DNA from: Pseudomonas sp. RC10
GTDB taxonomy: Bacteria > Pseudomonadota > Gammaproteobacteria > Pseudomonadales > Pseudomonadaceae
Direction: 5' to 3'
Length of the DNA: 64,000 nt
NCBI RefSeq assembly: GCF_038397775.1
Contig: NZ_CP151650.1
Location: 2,480,001 to 2,544,000, forward strand
Positions 16,213 through 25,492 of the stretch are shown piece after piece; the stretch's first letter is position 1, and every line of letters begins with the position of its first letter. The notes below the pieces were generated by a model, which saw only the letters and a program-made list of their open reading frames with translations, made no database searches and was not told the DNA's origin. A program made the position numbers and the translations under genes.

Positions 16213-17598
16213 TTACGAGTCCTCTGATGAGTGTGGGCGGTGATTGAACGCATGATGTTCGGCGATGGCGCGCTCGACCCAGCGCCAGGATTGGCCTAAG
16301 TACTTTGCCGGATCGAGCAGGTCATCCAGCATCTGGGGCGACAGTTGCGTCGTCACTTCAGACTCGGCATTCAGGCTTTCGCGCAAATGACAGCCTTGCG
16401 CCACTGCGCGATGGCAGCACCGCTCGATCAGTTGGTGCGCGGCATCGCGGCCGATGCGTTGTGCCAGTGCGATACTCACGGCTTCGGCCAGTACCAGCCC
16501 TCGTGTCACGTCCAGATTGCTCAGCATGCGTGCGGTATCCACTTCAAGCCCCGGAACCACGAGCAATGCGTGTTTCAAGGCGCCTGATACCAGACAGCAG
16601 AGCTCGGGGAGTGTTTCCCATTCAGCGTGCCACAAACCGAGACTGCGCTCATGCTCCTGAGGCATGGCGCTGAGCATCGTCGCCACGAGACCGGGGGCCC
16701 TTGTGGTCGCTGAAATCATGACGGCCGCGCCCACCGGGTTACGCTTGTGAGGCATGGTCGACGATCCGCCCTTGCCAGCGGCTGAGGGTTCGAAAACTTC
16801 GCCGGTCTCGGTCTGCATCAACAGGCTGATATCGCGCCCCAGCTTGCCCAGTGAGCCAGCGACCAGGCCCATCAGACTGGCGAACTCCACCAATCGATCG
16901 CGCTGGGTGTGCCACGGCTGATCGGGTAACGCGAGGTCGAGGTCACACGCCAATGCTTCGGCCACGGGAAAGGCAGCGTCCCCTAGTGCCGCCAGAGTTC
17001 CCGAGGCGCCGCCGAACTGCAGGCATAAGAGGCGGGGCTTGATCTCCTCCAGTCTTCGCCTGTGCCGATTCACCGCACCCAGCCATCCTGCGATTTTGGC
17101 ACCCAGGGTAATCGGCGTGGCCTGTTGCAGCCAGGTACGTCCCGGCATGGGGACGCTGGCGTGACGTTGCGCCTGCTGCGCCATGTGTTCGGCGAGGGTT
17201 TGCAGATCACGCTCCAGTAACGTGACGGCTTGGCGCAACTGCAACACCAGGCCGCTGTCCATGACGTCCTGGCTGGTGGCGCCCATGTGCACATAGCGCT
17301 CGGCTGTCGGGTTGTGCCGGGCGATTTGCATGCCCAGCGCCTTGATCAGCGGTATTGCTGAGTTTCCGGCATCGCCAATGGCTGCCGCCAGTGCATCGAA
17401 GTCATAAAGTGTCGCATCGCAGGCTTGGGCGATATCGTCGACGACTTCCGCCGGAATCACACCGATCTTTGCCTGCGCGCGCGCCAGCGCAGCTTCGAAA
17501 TCAAGCATGCCTTGTAACCGACCTTGATCGGAAAAGATCGTCCGCATCGCATCTTGAGTGAAATAGCGATCAAAGAGTCGATTGTCCTGTTTGTTCAC
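16213..17598 (-). CDS. pcaB: 3-carboxy-cis,cis-muconate cycloisomerase
   Basis: 461 aa, fumarase/aspartase superfamily. The signature loop GKGGSSTMPHKRNPVGAAV is intact, and MGATSQDVMDSGLVLQLR is the second conserved block. It lactonises 3-carboxymuconate to 4-carboxymuconolactone. Full length with no frame damage. The start at 17598 lies at the very end of a truncated pcaH reading frame, so transcription probably still comes from the old pca promoter upstream of 17885. Confidence 0.95.
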   Translation of the reverse strand: MNKQDNRLFDRYFTQDAMRTIFSDQGRLQGMLDFEAALARAQAKIGVIPAEVVDDIAQACDATLYDFDALAAAIGDAGNSAIPLIKALGMQIARHNPTAERYVHMGATSQDVMDSGLVLQLRQAVTLLERDLQTLAEHMAQQAQRHASVPMPGRTWLQQATPITLGAKIAGWLGAVNRHRRRLEEIKPRLLCLQFGGASGTLAALGDAAFPVAEALACDLDLALPDQPWHTQRDRLVEFASLMGLVAGSLGKLGRDISLLMQTETGEVFEPSAAGKGGSSTMPHKRNPVGAAVMISATTRAPGLVATMLSAMPQEHERSLGLWHAEWETLPELCCLVSGALKHALLVVPGLEVDTARMLSNLDVTRGLVLAEAVSIALAQRIGRDAAHQLIERCCHRAVAQGCHLRESLNAESEVTTQLSPQMLDDLLDPAKYLGQSWRWVERAIAEHHAFNHRPHSSEDS

Positions 17599-17885
17599 AC
17601 ATTACTCCCGGACATTCTGAAACCGAGGCATACCGTTTCTTCCGGACCGGGCCCTCGGATGATCTGACCACTGAATGGGAGACCGCCTTTATAGAGGTTC
17701 AGCAACAGATGGTGATCGAGTTTCAGGCGTGAAAAATACAGCCCAGCGGGTCCAGGTACCGATTGCGTGATGCTGTCCTGTGCTAGGTGCGGGAAATGCA
17801 GACTTGAGGGGTAATCGGGGGTAATTGCTTTGTGGTACCCATCACGATAGCGACCGGCAACGCGGCATTCTCGGCCGTTTGGCAT
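17595..17885 (-). pseudogene. pcaH: Truncated pcaH (protocatechuate 3,4-dioxygenase beta) remnant
   Basis: 96 codons. The opening GRYRDGYHKAITPDYPSS, then VPGPAGLYFSRLKL and HHLLLNLYKGGLPFSGQII align with residues ~10-75 of PcaH (RYRxGYHKAxTPDY...TTGPxFSxLxLGxHDHDLLLNFNxGGLPxGERI). After GGLP the frame diverges and stops beside pcaB. The iron-binding tyrosines and histidines of PcaH lie further on and are gone. A good AAGGAG ribosome site survives before the ATG. Deletion of the rest of pcaH and all of pcaG is inferred. Confidence 0.8.
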
Positions 17886-18872
17886 GTAGGACTCCTTTTA
17901 GTCATTACAGGGTTACACCTGCACCCTTTTCGCAGGGTGAAGGGGCTCAGTATTACGCGCGATTACCTTCGGTAAAACTGAAAAAAACGACGGCAGTCAT
18001 AACCGAATGGCTAAGGGTGCGTGGCCTGAGCGACTTTCCCAGATCCGTAAAAGACACTCGACGTTAACGTCGAGTATCGCCAGGTCGTCAATCACCCGCC
18101 CTGTCATCAAATCAAATTTTTCAAGCGAAATAGTAAAGCCGATAGGTATTCGAGCCATTCGTAGGCTGATCGCCGGGAGTGAGCAATGTGAACGGGCATA
18201 ATCGAATATGTCGATTATGAAAAAGATAAAATAGGACACTTGTTTTCTATTTTTCTTAAGGGTTATTTGCAATTCCTGAAGCAGACACAGGGTATTCAAC
18301 GGCTGTCTGCATAAAAATATGACGCAGTGAGTCGACGGATCTTAAACGGCCGATTCCTCTGGGCTTGAGTGCGCTAAGCGTGAAGAGCAAAATTACAAAA
18401 TACATTGGACTGTTTATGCAGGAGGCCAATCTTGCGGAAAGCGTGATTATAGGATTTCTCGGGTGCAAGGGAATCGGGCTCATCGGCTCTGAGGGCGTGG
18501 TACAGAGATTTATTCAAAAACTGGTGCTGTTTTACTGGGTCGCCTCGGTGCAACGTGTAGCGCGTAATAACACGCTATTTGCATTCTTTGAGTGCGTGCT
18601 GCGACAGTGCTGGCGATAGGCTCTCAATAAGAGCTGCCTGTGCTCCCAAGTTCACTTCCGTTTCGTATGTGCGTTAGAAACGTGTCTCGAGTTCGAGATG
18701 ATCCTGCTGGCTTCGTCGTAATTCGGCGGTGTAGATCAACGAAAGTGCGCTGTGCTTTATCAATGGTTTGTCTTTGACGACTGGCTGGTTTCCACTTCAA
18801 GGGTCGCTAAGCGCGTCGCGCTTGAAGTACTCAGAACGCTGTAATCAATCTTAGCCCACAGAGCTCTTGACT
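17886..18872. other. AT-rich intergenic region, no confident gene
   Basis: About 990 nt between the pcaH remnant and flgD. Short frames exist (17997-18299 minus, 18365-18619 plus), but none has a good ribosome site or recognisable protein, and the stretch 18090-18300 is markedly AT-rich. A hairpin ACTTCAAG (18794-18801)/CTTGAAGT (18821-18828) lies in the flgD leader. The region probably holds the pca promoter at its left end and the flgD promoter at its right end. Confidence 0.6.
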
Positions 18873-19571
18873 ATGACGACATCGGTAGGTAACACCTCCT
18901 CTGCTGACTATATTAACGCGTTACAGAAGCCAACTTCGGGGAAAACAGGGGATACAACCACGGGAGCCAGTTCCCTGGGAAAAGATGCTTTTCTAAAGCT
19001 GCTGGTTACTCAAATGCAGAATCAAAACCCTCTAGATCCTCAGGACAACAGCCAGTTTGTGGCGCAGCTGGCTCAGTTCAGCGGCTTGGAAACAATGCAA
19101 AACCTGAGCACGTCGGTAGATGCCATCGGCGGGATGTACCAAAATTCCCAAGCGCTCCAGGCGGCATCGCTCGTGGGGCGCACAGTCATTGTGGACAGCG
19201 GTTCAACATATGCCGACAGCGGGAAGGGTGTCTCGGGAGCGGTCAATTTGCCTTCTCTTAGCACGTTGACCACCGTCAAGGTATATGACGCAAAGGGTGC
19301 ATTAGTACGGACATTAGACTTGGGCGAGAAAAAAGCGGGTGAAACCAGTTTTACCTGGGATGGCAAAGACGAGGCGGGTAACACCCTGGATTCCGGAAAA
19401 TTCAGTTTCGTCGCGACGGGCAGTATTGAAGGGAAAAGTACGACGTTGAAAACCTTTCTTCCTGACAAGATCACCAGCGTGGCGATGGGGACGGCAAGTT
19501 CGCCAATGACGTTGAACCTGGCTGACGGCACAAACGTTGGCCTCTCCAAAATCCAGAAGATAACTTTGTAG
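18873..19571 (+). CDS. flgD: Flagellar hook assembly protein FlgD (orphan)
   Basis: 232 aa. The N-terminal GKDAFLKLLVTQMQNQNPLDPQDNSQFVAQLAQFSGLE is diagnostic for FlgD (hook-cap scaffold), followed by a Tudor-like/FlgD-Ig region with VKVYDAKGALVRTLDLG and FTWDGKDEAGN. The start is ATG at 18873 rather than the in-frame TTG at 18867; the ribosome site is weak. It is followed 26 nt later by flgE, but flgB/C before and flgF-L after are absent, so this is a hook pair outside a normal flagellar locus. Exported through the flagellar T3SS. Confidence 0.92.
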   Translation: MTTSVGNTSSADYINALQKPTSGKTGDTTTGASSLGKDAFLKLLVTQMQNQNPLDPQDNSQFVAQLAQFSGLETMQNLSTSVDAIGGMYQNSQALQAASLVGRTVIVDSGSTYADSGKGVSGAVNLPSLSTLTTVKVYDAKGALVRTLDLGEKKAGETSFTWDGKDEAGNTLDSGKFSFVATGSIEGKSTTLKTFLPDKITSVAMGTASSPMTLNLADGTNVGLSKIQKITL

Positions 19572-19597
19572 TCTATACGGCTGAGCCGAGGTGAGAA

Positions 19598-20926
19598 ATG
19601 TCTTTCAATGTAGGCCTGAGCGGGCTGTCTGCCGCCAATAAAAGTTTGCAAGTAACCGGTAACAACATTGCTAACGTCGCGACGGTAGGATTCAAATCCT
19701 CCCGTGCAGAATTTGCCGACCAATATGCGCAGTCGATCCGGGGTACATCGGGCGGCACGAATATAGGCACTGGTGTTACTACTTCTGCGATCAGTCAGAA
19801 CTTCACTCAGGGGGCCTTAAACACAGGCACAGGTCGTGACCTCGATCTGGCAATCAACGGCAATGGCTTCTTTATGGTCAGTAACAACGGTGAAAAGCTG
19901 TATACCCGGGCCGGCAATTTTCACACCGATACAGCGGGCAACATCATCGATACCAACGGCAACAACCTGCAGGGGTACGGCGTTGATGCTAACGGCAACG
20001 TGAAAACCGGGGTGCTGTCGAACCTTCGCGTTGATATGTCAAATATGCCCCCCAAAGCCACCAGTGCTATCACTCTTCAATCGAATCTGGATTCGAGCAA
20101 GCCCATTGTGACCGGTGCGGCGTTCGACCCTAAGGATACAAGTACCTACACCACGCTTATCAATACGAAGATTTACGATAGCCAAGGTAATGAGCATCAG
20201 CTCAATCAATATTTCCGCAAAAATGGCGACAATGCTTGGACTATGTATAGTTTGATCGACGGGCGCAGTATCGCTGATCCTGCGGCAACACCGCCGGTGC
20301 CCGACGAAACTCAGTTTACATTCGATGCCTCTGGCACATTGATCACGAGTCCGGCGCCGACCTCTACCGCCAACATCGCGGTCAACACGGACGGTACGTT
20401 TACGATCAAGAACTGGGTCCCCGGTCAAAGCAAGACGGTCGGGACAACCACCACTTGGTCTGCCAACGGGGCATCTTCAGTAACGGGTGGTATGAAATTG
20501 GACATGCTCGCTACTACTCAAACCAACGCCGTTGCAGGGCCTATTGCGCAGCATCAGGATGGTAATTACACAGGTCAGATCAGCGCCATGAACGTTGATG
20601 CCACAGGGACTATGTTCGCCACTTACACCAATGGTGAGTCAAGAGTCATTGGGCAGGTGTCTTTATCAACCTTTGCAAACGTTCAGGGATTGGCTCCCGC
20701 AGGTGGGACCATGTGGCGGGAAACCTATGCTTCGGGGATTCCTGTCACCGGTACACCTCAGTCCGGGACGCTAGGCAGCATTACCGGTTCCGCGCTTGAG
20801 GAGTCCAATGTTGACCTGACGGCGGAACTGGTAGAGCTGATCAAGGCGCAAAGTAACTACCAAGCAAATGCCAAGACCATCTCGACAGAGAGCACCATTT
20901 TGCAGACTGTTATTCAGATGACTTGA
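19598..20926 (+). CDS. flgE: Flagellar hook protein FlgE (orphan)
   Basis: 442 aa. The N-terminus MSFNVGLSGLSAANKSLQVTGNNIANVATVGFKSSRAEF and C-terminus SNVDLTAELVELIKAQSNYQANAKTISTES are the conserved rod-hook D0 helices. The middle is Thr/Asn/Gly-rich, as in hook D1-D2. It is full length for a Pseudomonas hook protein. GAGGTGAG lies before the ATG, and it is co-transcribed with flgD. It ends before a strong terminator. Either a second hook set or a relic of a secondary flagellar system; a second copy elsewhere would be needed for motility. Confidence 0.93.
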   Translation: MSFNVGLSGLSAANKSLQVTGNNIANVATVGFKSSRAEFADQYAQSIRGTSGGTNIGTGVTTSAISQNFTQGALNTGTGRDLDLAINGNGFFMVSNNGEKLYTRAGNFHTDTAGNIIDTNGNNLQGYGVDANGNVKTGVLSNLRVDMSNMPPKATSAITLQSNLDSSKPIVTGAAFDPKDTSTYTTLINTKIYDSQGNEHQLNQYFRKNGDNAWTMYSLIDGRSIADPAATPPVPDETQFTFDASGTLITSPAPTSTANIAVNTDGTFTIKNWVPGQSKTVGTTTTWSANGASSVTGGMKLDMLATTQTNAVAGPIAQHQDGNYTGQISAMNVDATGTMFATYTNGESRVIGQVSLSTFANVQGLAPAGGTMWRETYASGIPVTGTPQSGTLGSITGSALEESNVDLTAELVELIKAQSNYQANAKTISTESTILQTVIQMT

Positions 20927-21072
20927 TCTGGTCATCAACTCCAACCTCACTTTCAACCGACTACGGATCTACAGCCTCCTAGGTGTGCTTGTGAGGAGAG
21001 CGCTCAGGCTGCCTGGCTTTGAATGTTGATAGGGTAAGCGCTAGCAACAGGTGAACCAGTCCGCATAAGCAC

Positions 21073-21112
21073 AAAGCGCGCAACGCGTACTGGACGTGAA
21101 GCGCGCTTTTTT
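21073..21112 (+). terminator. Rho-independent terminator after flgDE
   Basis: AAAGCGCGC (21073-21081) pairs with GCGCGCTTT (21101-21109), followed by a T-run (to 21112). It ends the flgD-flgE unit and faces the convergent MFS gene. Confidence 0.8.
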
Positions 21113-21181
21113 GTACCTGCCTGGTGCAGTACTGCGTTCGTGGCTGTTCGAGTCTAGGCCCAATCGATTTCAGCCCGCGAC

Positions 21182-22531
21182 TCAGGTCGCATCCGCATGA
21201 CTGACGAGTCCCTTCACCAGAACGGCGACAGCGGCGATGCCGGCGGGGACTACGAGTGCGGTCAGCACCTGCTCGAAATTCCATCCCAGGCCGAGCAAAG
21301 TCGCCCCTGCCCAAGCGCCCAGAATCGCCCCGAAGCGGCCTATTCCCAACATCCACGAAACCCCCGTCGCACGGCCTTGTGTGGGATAGAAGCGTGCCGC
21401 CAGGGACGGCATGGCAGACTGGGCGCCATTGATGCACATGCCCGCCAGCAGGACCAGTATCGCGAGCAGTGAAACGTGATTCAGGCTCTGGCCGACCATC
21501 CAGGTGAAAATGCCGGCGAGAAGATACGCGCCGCCGATCACCCAATGCGGCCGGAAACGGTCCATTGCCCAGCCAACGGCCACAGCACTCAAGACACCGC
21601 CGAATTGAAAAATAGCCCCGATGTAAGCCGACTGCTCGACGCTCATTCCGCTGTCGCGCATCAACGTGGGCAGCCAGCTTGTCAGCAGATAGACGATTAC
21701 CAGTCCCATGAAATAGGTGAGCCAAAGCAGCAACGTGCCCGTGCTGTACACACCGCCAAACACGACCTTGAATCCGCTTCGGGTCTTGAGCGCGCTCTGT
21801 TCGGGTGTGGTGAAACCGCTGGCGAGTTCCACCTGCGCTGGCGCAATAGGCTTCACGGTTCTGCGGATGACCTCGACAGGTCGCCTGCGCACGACCAGAA
21901 AGCGGGCTGACTCGGGCAGCCATCCCAGCAGTAGCGCGGCCAGTGCAAGTGGCAGGGCTCCGCCGAGTACCAGCAAGCTGTGCCATCCGAGCAGGGGAAT
22001 GAGTTTGGCGGAGATGAAACCGCCGCAGGCCATCCCGAGGTTGAAGCCACAGAACATGCAGGTGACCAGAAGGGATTTGAGACGCGCCGGGGTGTACTCG
22101 GACAACAGGGTAGTGGCGTTCGGCATCGCTGCGCCGAGACCGGTACCCGTCAGCAATCTCAGGATCAACAGCTGTTGGACATTGCTGCTATAGGCCGACA
22201 ACAAGCTGAACACGCCGAACAGGGTGACCGCAATGATCAGCACCCAACGACGACCGATACGGTCTGCCAGAGGGCCGGACGTCAATGCGCCGAAGACCAT
22301 TCCGATCAGCGCGGCACTCATCACCGGGCCCAGGCTTGCCCGATCGATACCCCAATCCTGGCTCAGTGCGGGGGCGATGAACCCCATCGCCGCGGTATCC
22401 AGTCCATCCAGAAACACGATCAAGAAGCAGAGAGCCACGATGCGCCATTGATAGAGTGAGACTGGGTTGTTATCGATGAGCGCCTGAATGTCGAGAGGGG
22501 GAGAAGCGCTCAAGGGAGGCGTTGCGTTCAT
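21182..22531 (-). CDS. Aromatic-acid:H+ symporter family MFS transporter (PcaK-like)
   Basis: 449 aa, 12 helices. FLDGLDTAAMGFIAPALSQDWG, GPLADRIGRRWVLI and LTGTGLGAAMPNATTLLSEY are AAHS-family signatures, including the DGxD motif of helix 1 needed by PcaK. The start at 22531 is chosen from AAAGG 9 nt upstream; the length equals PcaK (448). An AAAAATAA motif overlaps the ribosome site. It could carry 4-hydroxybenzoate/protocatechuate, serving the old pca route, or the substrate of the carbohydrate-type operon that ends 200 nt upstream. A paralog at 40839 sits in the gentisate operon. Confidence 0.85.
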   Translation of the reverse strand: MNATPPLSASPPLDIQALIDNNPVSLYQWRIVALCFLIVFLDGLDTAAMGFIAPALSQDWGIDRASLGPVMSAALIGMVFGALTSGPLADRIGRRWVLIIAVTLFGVFSLLSAYSSNVQQLLILRLLTGTGLGAAMPNATTLLSEYTPARLKSLLVTCMFCGFNLGMACGGFISAKLIPLLGWHSLLVLGGALPLALAALLLGWLPESARFLVVRRRPVEVIRRTVKPIAPAQVELASGFTTPEQSALKTRSGFKVVFGGVYSTGTLLLWLTYFMGLVIVYLLTSWLPTLMRDSGMSVEQSAYIGAIFQFGGVLSAVAVGWAMDRFRPHWVIGGAYLLAGIFTWMVGQSLNHVSLLAILVLLAGMCINGAQSAMPSLAARFYPTQGRATGVSWMLGIGRFGAILGAWAGATLLGLGWNFEQVLTALVVPAGIAAVAVLVKGLVSHADAT

Positions 22532-22542
22532 GGGGTTTACCT

Positions 22543-22550
22543 TTATTTTT
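22543..22550 (-). promoter_or_regulatory. AAAAATAA catabolite-activity (Hfq/Crc) motif
   Basis: On the minus strand AAAAATAA fits the AANAANAA Hfq/Crc target and lies just before the AAAGG ribosome site of the AAHS transporter. Binding would block translation during growth on preferred carbon sources. Confidence 0.5.
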
Positions 22551-22730
22551 GTGAGCAGCGGCAAGGCTGGAGTCACTTTGCAAGGCCCGAAGCTGTGTAT
22601 AGCCGTCCTGTTTCAAGTGACAAAAGCCTGCGCTGTAGTGTCCTCCTGCGATTTTGAAGTGGGTAATGAATAAACAGGTGCTATCCATGTCCGTAACGTT
22701 ATGGATCACCGTGCGGAGGGCGTGTGAATA

Positions 22731-23546
22731 TTAGCCAGCGAAGAGTGTTGTGGTCAGAAAATCATTCAGGACCTCTCGAAACCCTTGGAGATACTGTTCA
22801 CGACTCAGCGTCTTCGAGGTGATCACGCTCAGCCGGGACTGGCTGATCAGGCCTGCGAGTGTTTCGGCGGTATCCATGGAATGGATGAAGTCCTGCCGAT
22901 TCGCAATGATCTGAGTGGGGCACGTCAGCGCCTGTATCGCTGACCTGAAAACGCCGGGTCCATCATCAGGAATGAGATCGAGAAGAGGGACTGTACTGAT
23001 CGGATCGCGAGTGAAAAAGCTCCGCAGGGAGGCAGCGTTGTCGGGCGAGATGTGCGCTATCTCATGCAGAAGGGGGGACGCTTCGAATCGGAGCGCTCCG
23101 TGTTGCGGCCCGAACTGGTGCAGCAGCCGAGCCACCTCCCGATAGATTTTCATTCCGTGGGGGGCGTTTTCCGCGATCCACGCCGGACGGGCCAGGATGA
23201 GCGCTACTGTCCGTTGAGGCTGCTTAACCGCGAGGCGCAGAGCCACAGCGGCTCCGAGCGATATTCCCCCAAACACGGCTCGCTCGATTCCAAGATGATC
23301 GAGCAAGGCAATCGCATCGTCGGCGAATTGAGCGATGCTGATCGCGTGGATGTCTCCCAATTCAGAAGCACCATGGCCACGGCACTCAAGCGTGATGCGT
23401 CGGATGCCTTCGGTGCTCGGGAACACTTCGGCCGGTTGGTTGTGATCGGCGCCGAGGCCGTGTTGCCACAATACGGTCAGCCCGGATCCCTGATCGGTAT
23501 AGGCGAGTCGACAGCCATCGGCTGTCTGGAAGTCATGCAGGCTCAT
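22731..23546 (-). CDS. Alpha/beta hydrolase (enol-lactonase-like)
   Basis: 271 aa. The nucleophile elbow GGISLGAAVAL, the strand motif ITLECRGHGASEL and the oxyanion region LWQHGLGADH mark an alpha/beta hydrolase of the 3-oxoadipate enol-lactonase type. The start at 23546 has GGAGGGAA upstream and overlaps the preceding gene (stop at 23533) by 14 nt. In the operon with a mutarotase, kinase and dehydrogenases it may open a sugar lactone. PcaD-like activity cannot be excluded and would also suit the missing pcaD. Cytoplasmic. Confidence 0.8.
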   Translation of the reverse strand: MSLHDFQTADGCRLAYTDQGSGLTVLWQHGLGADHNQPAEVFPSTEGIRRITLECRGHGASELGDIHAISIAQFADDAIALLDHLGIERAVFGGISLGAAVALRLAVKQPQRTVALILARPAWIAENAPHGMKIYREVARLLHQFGPQHGALRFEASPLLHEIAHISPDNAASLRSFFTRDPISTVPLLDLIPDDGPGVFRSAIQALTCPTQIIANRQDFIHSMDTAETLAGLISQSRLSVITSKTLSREQYLQGFREVLNDFLTTTLFAG

Positions 23547-24375
23547 GGGCTTCCCTCCGGATGATGCGTTGCAGATAGTCCGCGACTCCAGGGGCATCAA
23601 CCTCTTCGAAATTATGGCCGACCAGTGGCCCGTCATAGCCGGTGGCACGCACGCGGGCGACGAATTGCGGCAGGTCAACCGCGCCCTTGCCGGCGGGGAC
23701 CACGATTCCGTGGCTGTCGATATCCTTGGCGTGAACCAGAAGAAGATGCTCGCCCAGCGAGTCGGTGGCGTGTGCGACGATCTCCTGCTGTCGGGATTGC
23801 GCAGATGGCGGCAAAAGATTCGCAGCGTCCAGCACGATGCCCAGACGAGGGGACCTCACTTCATCAAGGACCTTTCGAGCGGCAGCGGCATCACAAATGA
23901 CGTTGCCGGGTTCAGGTTCGATCCCGAGGGTCAGGTCGAATTCGTCGGCCAGAGCCAATGCGAAAGCCAACTCATCACGCAGGTCATACCAGGCCTGCCT
24001 TGAGGCATTGTCCGGGTGGGCACGCCACATGTCCGACAGCTCCCGCGAACCTGTGCAGAGCGTCACCAATGGCACCCCCATTTCCCGGGCAGCCCGCATG
24101 ACATTTGCGAACCCCAGGCGCAAGCTGCGCCGGTACACCGGGTCAGGATGCGCCATGTTGTAGGTGCCTGACAGGGCACAGATCGAGATACCTGCTTCGC
24201 GCGCGCCCTGCGCGATGCTTGCAGCAATGCCATCAGGAAGCTCCCTTGGCAAGGACGCCAAGCCCGCGCACGACAGATTGAATTGCGTGGCACCGAAGCC
24301 ATCTGCGCGAATTTTCGAAAACAAGCTGCCTGGGTATTTAGCCGAATAGGTGCGTGCAAAAACGCCCGGCGTCAT
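23533..24375 (-). CDS. TIM-barrel sugar isomerase/epimerase (AP_endonuc_2 family)
   Basis: 280 aa. Metal and substrate residues of the xylose-isomerase-like TIM barrel are visible: TLGIEPEPGNVICD (Glu), GIVLDAANLLPP (Asp), LLLVHAKDID (His) and the C-terminal GHNFEE (Glu). It probably isomerises or epimerises a keto-sugar or inosose. The ATG at 24375 overlaps the preceding stop by 1 nt (TGATG), so it is translationally coupled to the Gfo/Idh gene. Substrate unknown. Confidence 0.83.
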   Translation of the reverse strand: MTPGVFARTYSAKYPGSLFSKIRADGFGATQFNLSCAGLASLPRELPDGIAASIAQGAREAGISICALSGTYNMAHPDPVYRRSLRLGFANVMRAAREMGVPLVTLCTGSRELSDMWRAHPDNASRQAWYDLRDELAFALALADEFDLTLGIEPEPGNVICDAAAARKVLDEVRSPRLGIVLDAANLLPPSAQSRQQEIVAHATDSLGEHLLLVHAKDIDSHGIVVPAGKGAVDLPQFVARVRATGYDGPLVGHNFEEVDAPGVADYLQRIIRREAHEPA

Positions 24376-25451
24376 CACAGTCTGCCCTCGACATCAGCCA
24401 GTCTGACAGGCTTGCCGCTGGCCACCGATCGAGCGGTGGCAATCATCGCCCGAACGGACGCGATGCCGTCGTCGATATCGGCGCCTCGCATCGGAGCCCC
24501 ATCGAGGAGCGTGTCGGCGAAGCCTTCCAGTTGTCGGCGATAGAAATGGCCATCGGCTGCCAACGGGCGGTGCCAGGTCGCGTCGCGCTCTGAGAAGATG
24601 TCCACTTCGGACGATTTGAAGTACCACGGGTTATAGGTCTTGGCGATGACGCTGCCGTGTTCGCCGTACAGTTGCAGGCCTTCATGCCAGTCCATGCGCA
24701 CCGCGACGGTCAGGTCCAGATGTCCCGCAGCGCCATTGGCGAATTCGACATCGATGAACCAGGAATAGGCGCCGAATTTTTCGGTCAGGCGTGCGCTGAC
24801 TTCAACAATGTCACCACACAAGAAACGGGCGGTGTCGAACAAGTGACTGCCGTGGGCGAGCATGTAGTACTGCCGCAGATCCGCCTTGGGATTACCGGCG
24901 GGCTTGAGGGCTTCTTTGCTGAAGATCGGCATCGGCTGCACAGCGTCAGTGACGGTATAGCGGTGGGTTGAGTCGCAGTACCACGCCTTGAGCGCCAGTA
25001 TCTGTCCCATCTCGTCGCGCACGAAGTCTCTGGCGCGTTCCAGACCGATGTCGAAACGCTTCATATGACCGACTTGCAGGATTTTGCCGGAATCGCGCAC
25101 CGTGGCCGCCAGATCCTCTACTTCTTCGACGCTAACACCCAGCGGCTTTTCACAGAGCACGTGCTTGCCTGCCGCCAACGCTCGGCGTGAGGCCTCGACA
25201 TGGAACGCATCGGAGGTGGCGATGATCACAGCGTCCAGTTCAGGGTCGGCCAGCATCCGATCATAATCGAGGAATGTTCGGGTGGGGCCGTAGGTCGCGC
25301 CCATGCGATTGACCAGATCACTCGCCACATCGCAGATGGCATGGAGCTCGGCGTTGCGCGCTTTGATGCAGGAATCGAAATGAGCGAACTGGGCGATCGG
25401 GCCGCAGCCGAGCACGCCGACCTTGAGGCGACGGTCATCTTTTACGTTCAT
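24375..25451 (-). CDS. Gfo/Idh/MocA-family oxidoreductase
   Basis: 358 aa. KVGVLGCGPIAQFAHFD is the NAD(P) Rossmann motif, VLCEKPLGVSVEEVEDL is the diagnostic EKP motif, and DWHEGLQLYGEHGSV lies in the C-terminal beta domain. The family oxidises or reduces sugars, inositols and their derivatives. The start at 25451 (MNVKDDRRLKVGV) is chosen from homolog length; the frame is open 19 codons further. Fourth gene of the minus-strand cluster, coupled to the isomerase. Confidence 0.88.
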   Translation of the reverse strand: MNVKDDRRLKVGVLGCGPIAQFAHFDSCIKARNAELHAICDVASDLVNRMGATYGPTRTFLDYDRMLADPELDAVIIATSDAFHVEASRRALAAGKHVLCEKPLGVSVEEVEDLAATVRDSGKILQVGHMKRFDIGLERARDFVRDEMGQILALKAWYCDSTHRYTVTDAVQPMPIFSKEALKPAGNPKADLRQYYMLAHGSHLFDTARFLCGDIVEVSARLTEKFGAYSWFIDVEFANGAAGHLDLTVAVRMDWHEGLQLYGEHGSVIAKTYNPWYFKSSEVDIFSERDATWHRPLAADGHFYRRQLEGFADTLLDGAPMRGADIDDGIASVRAMIATARSVASGKPVRLADVEGRL

Positions 25452-25492
25452 GGTCCATCCAAAATAAACAGGTGTTGAGAAAAAAGGAGCGG

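Noticed and set aside
17997..18299. 100-codon minus-strand frame in the AT-rich gap
   Set aside because: No ribosome site, no recognisable family, low-complexity Phe/Ile-rich start; likely chance in AT-rich sequence.
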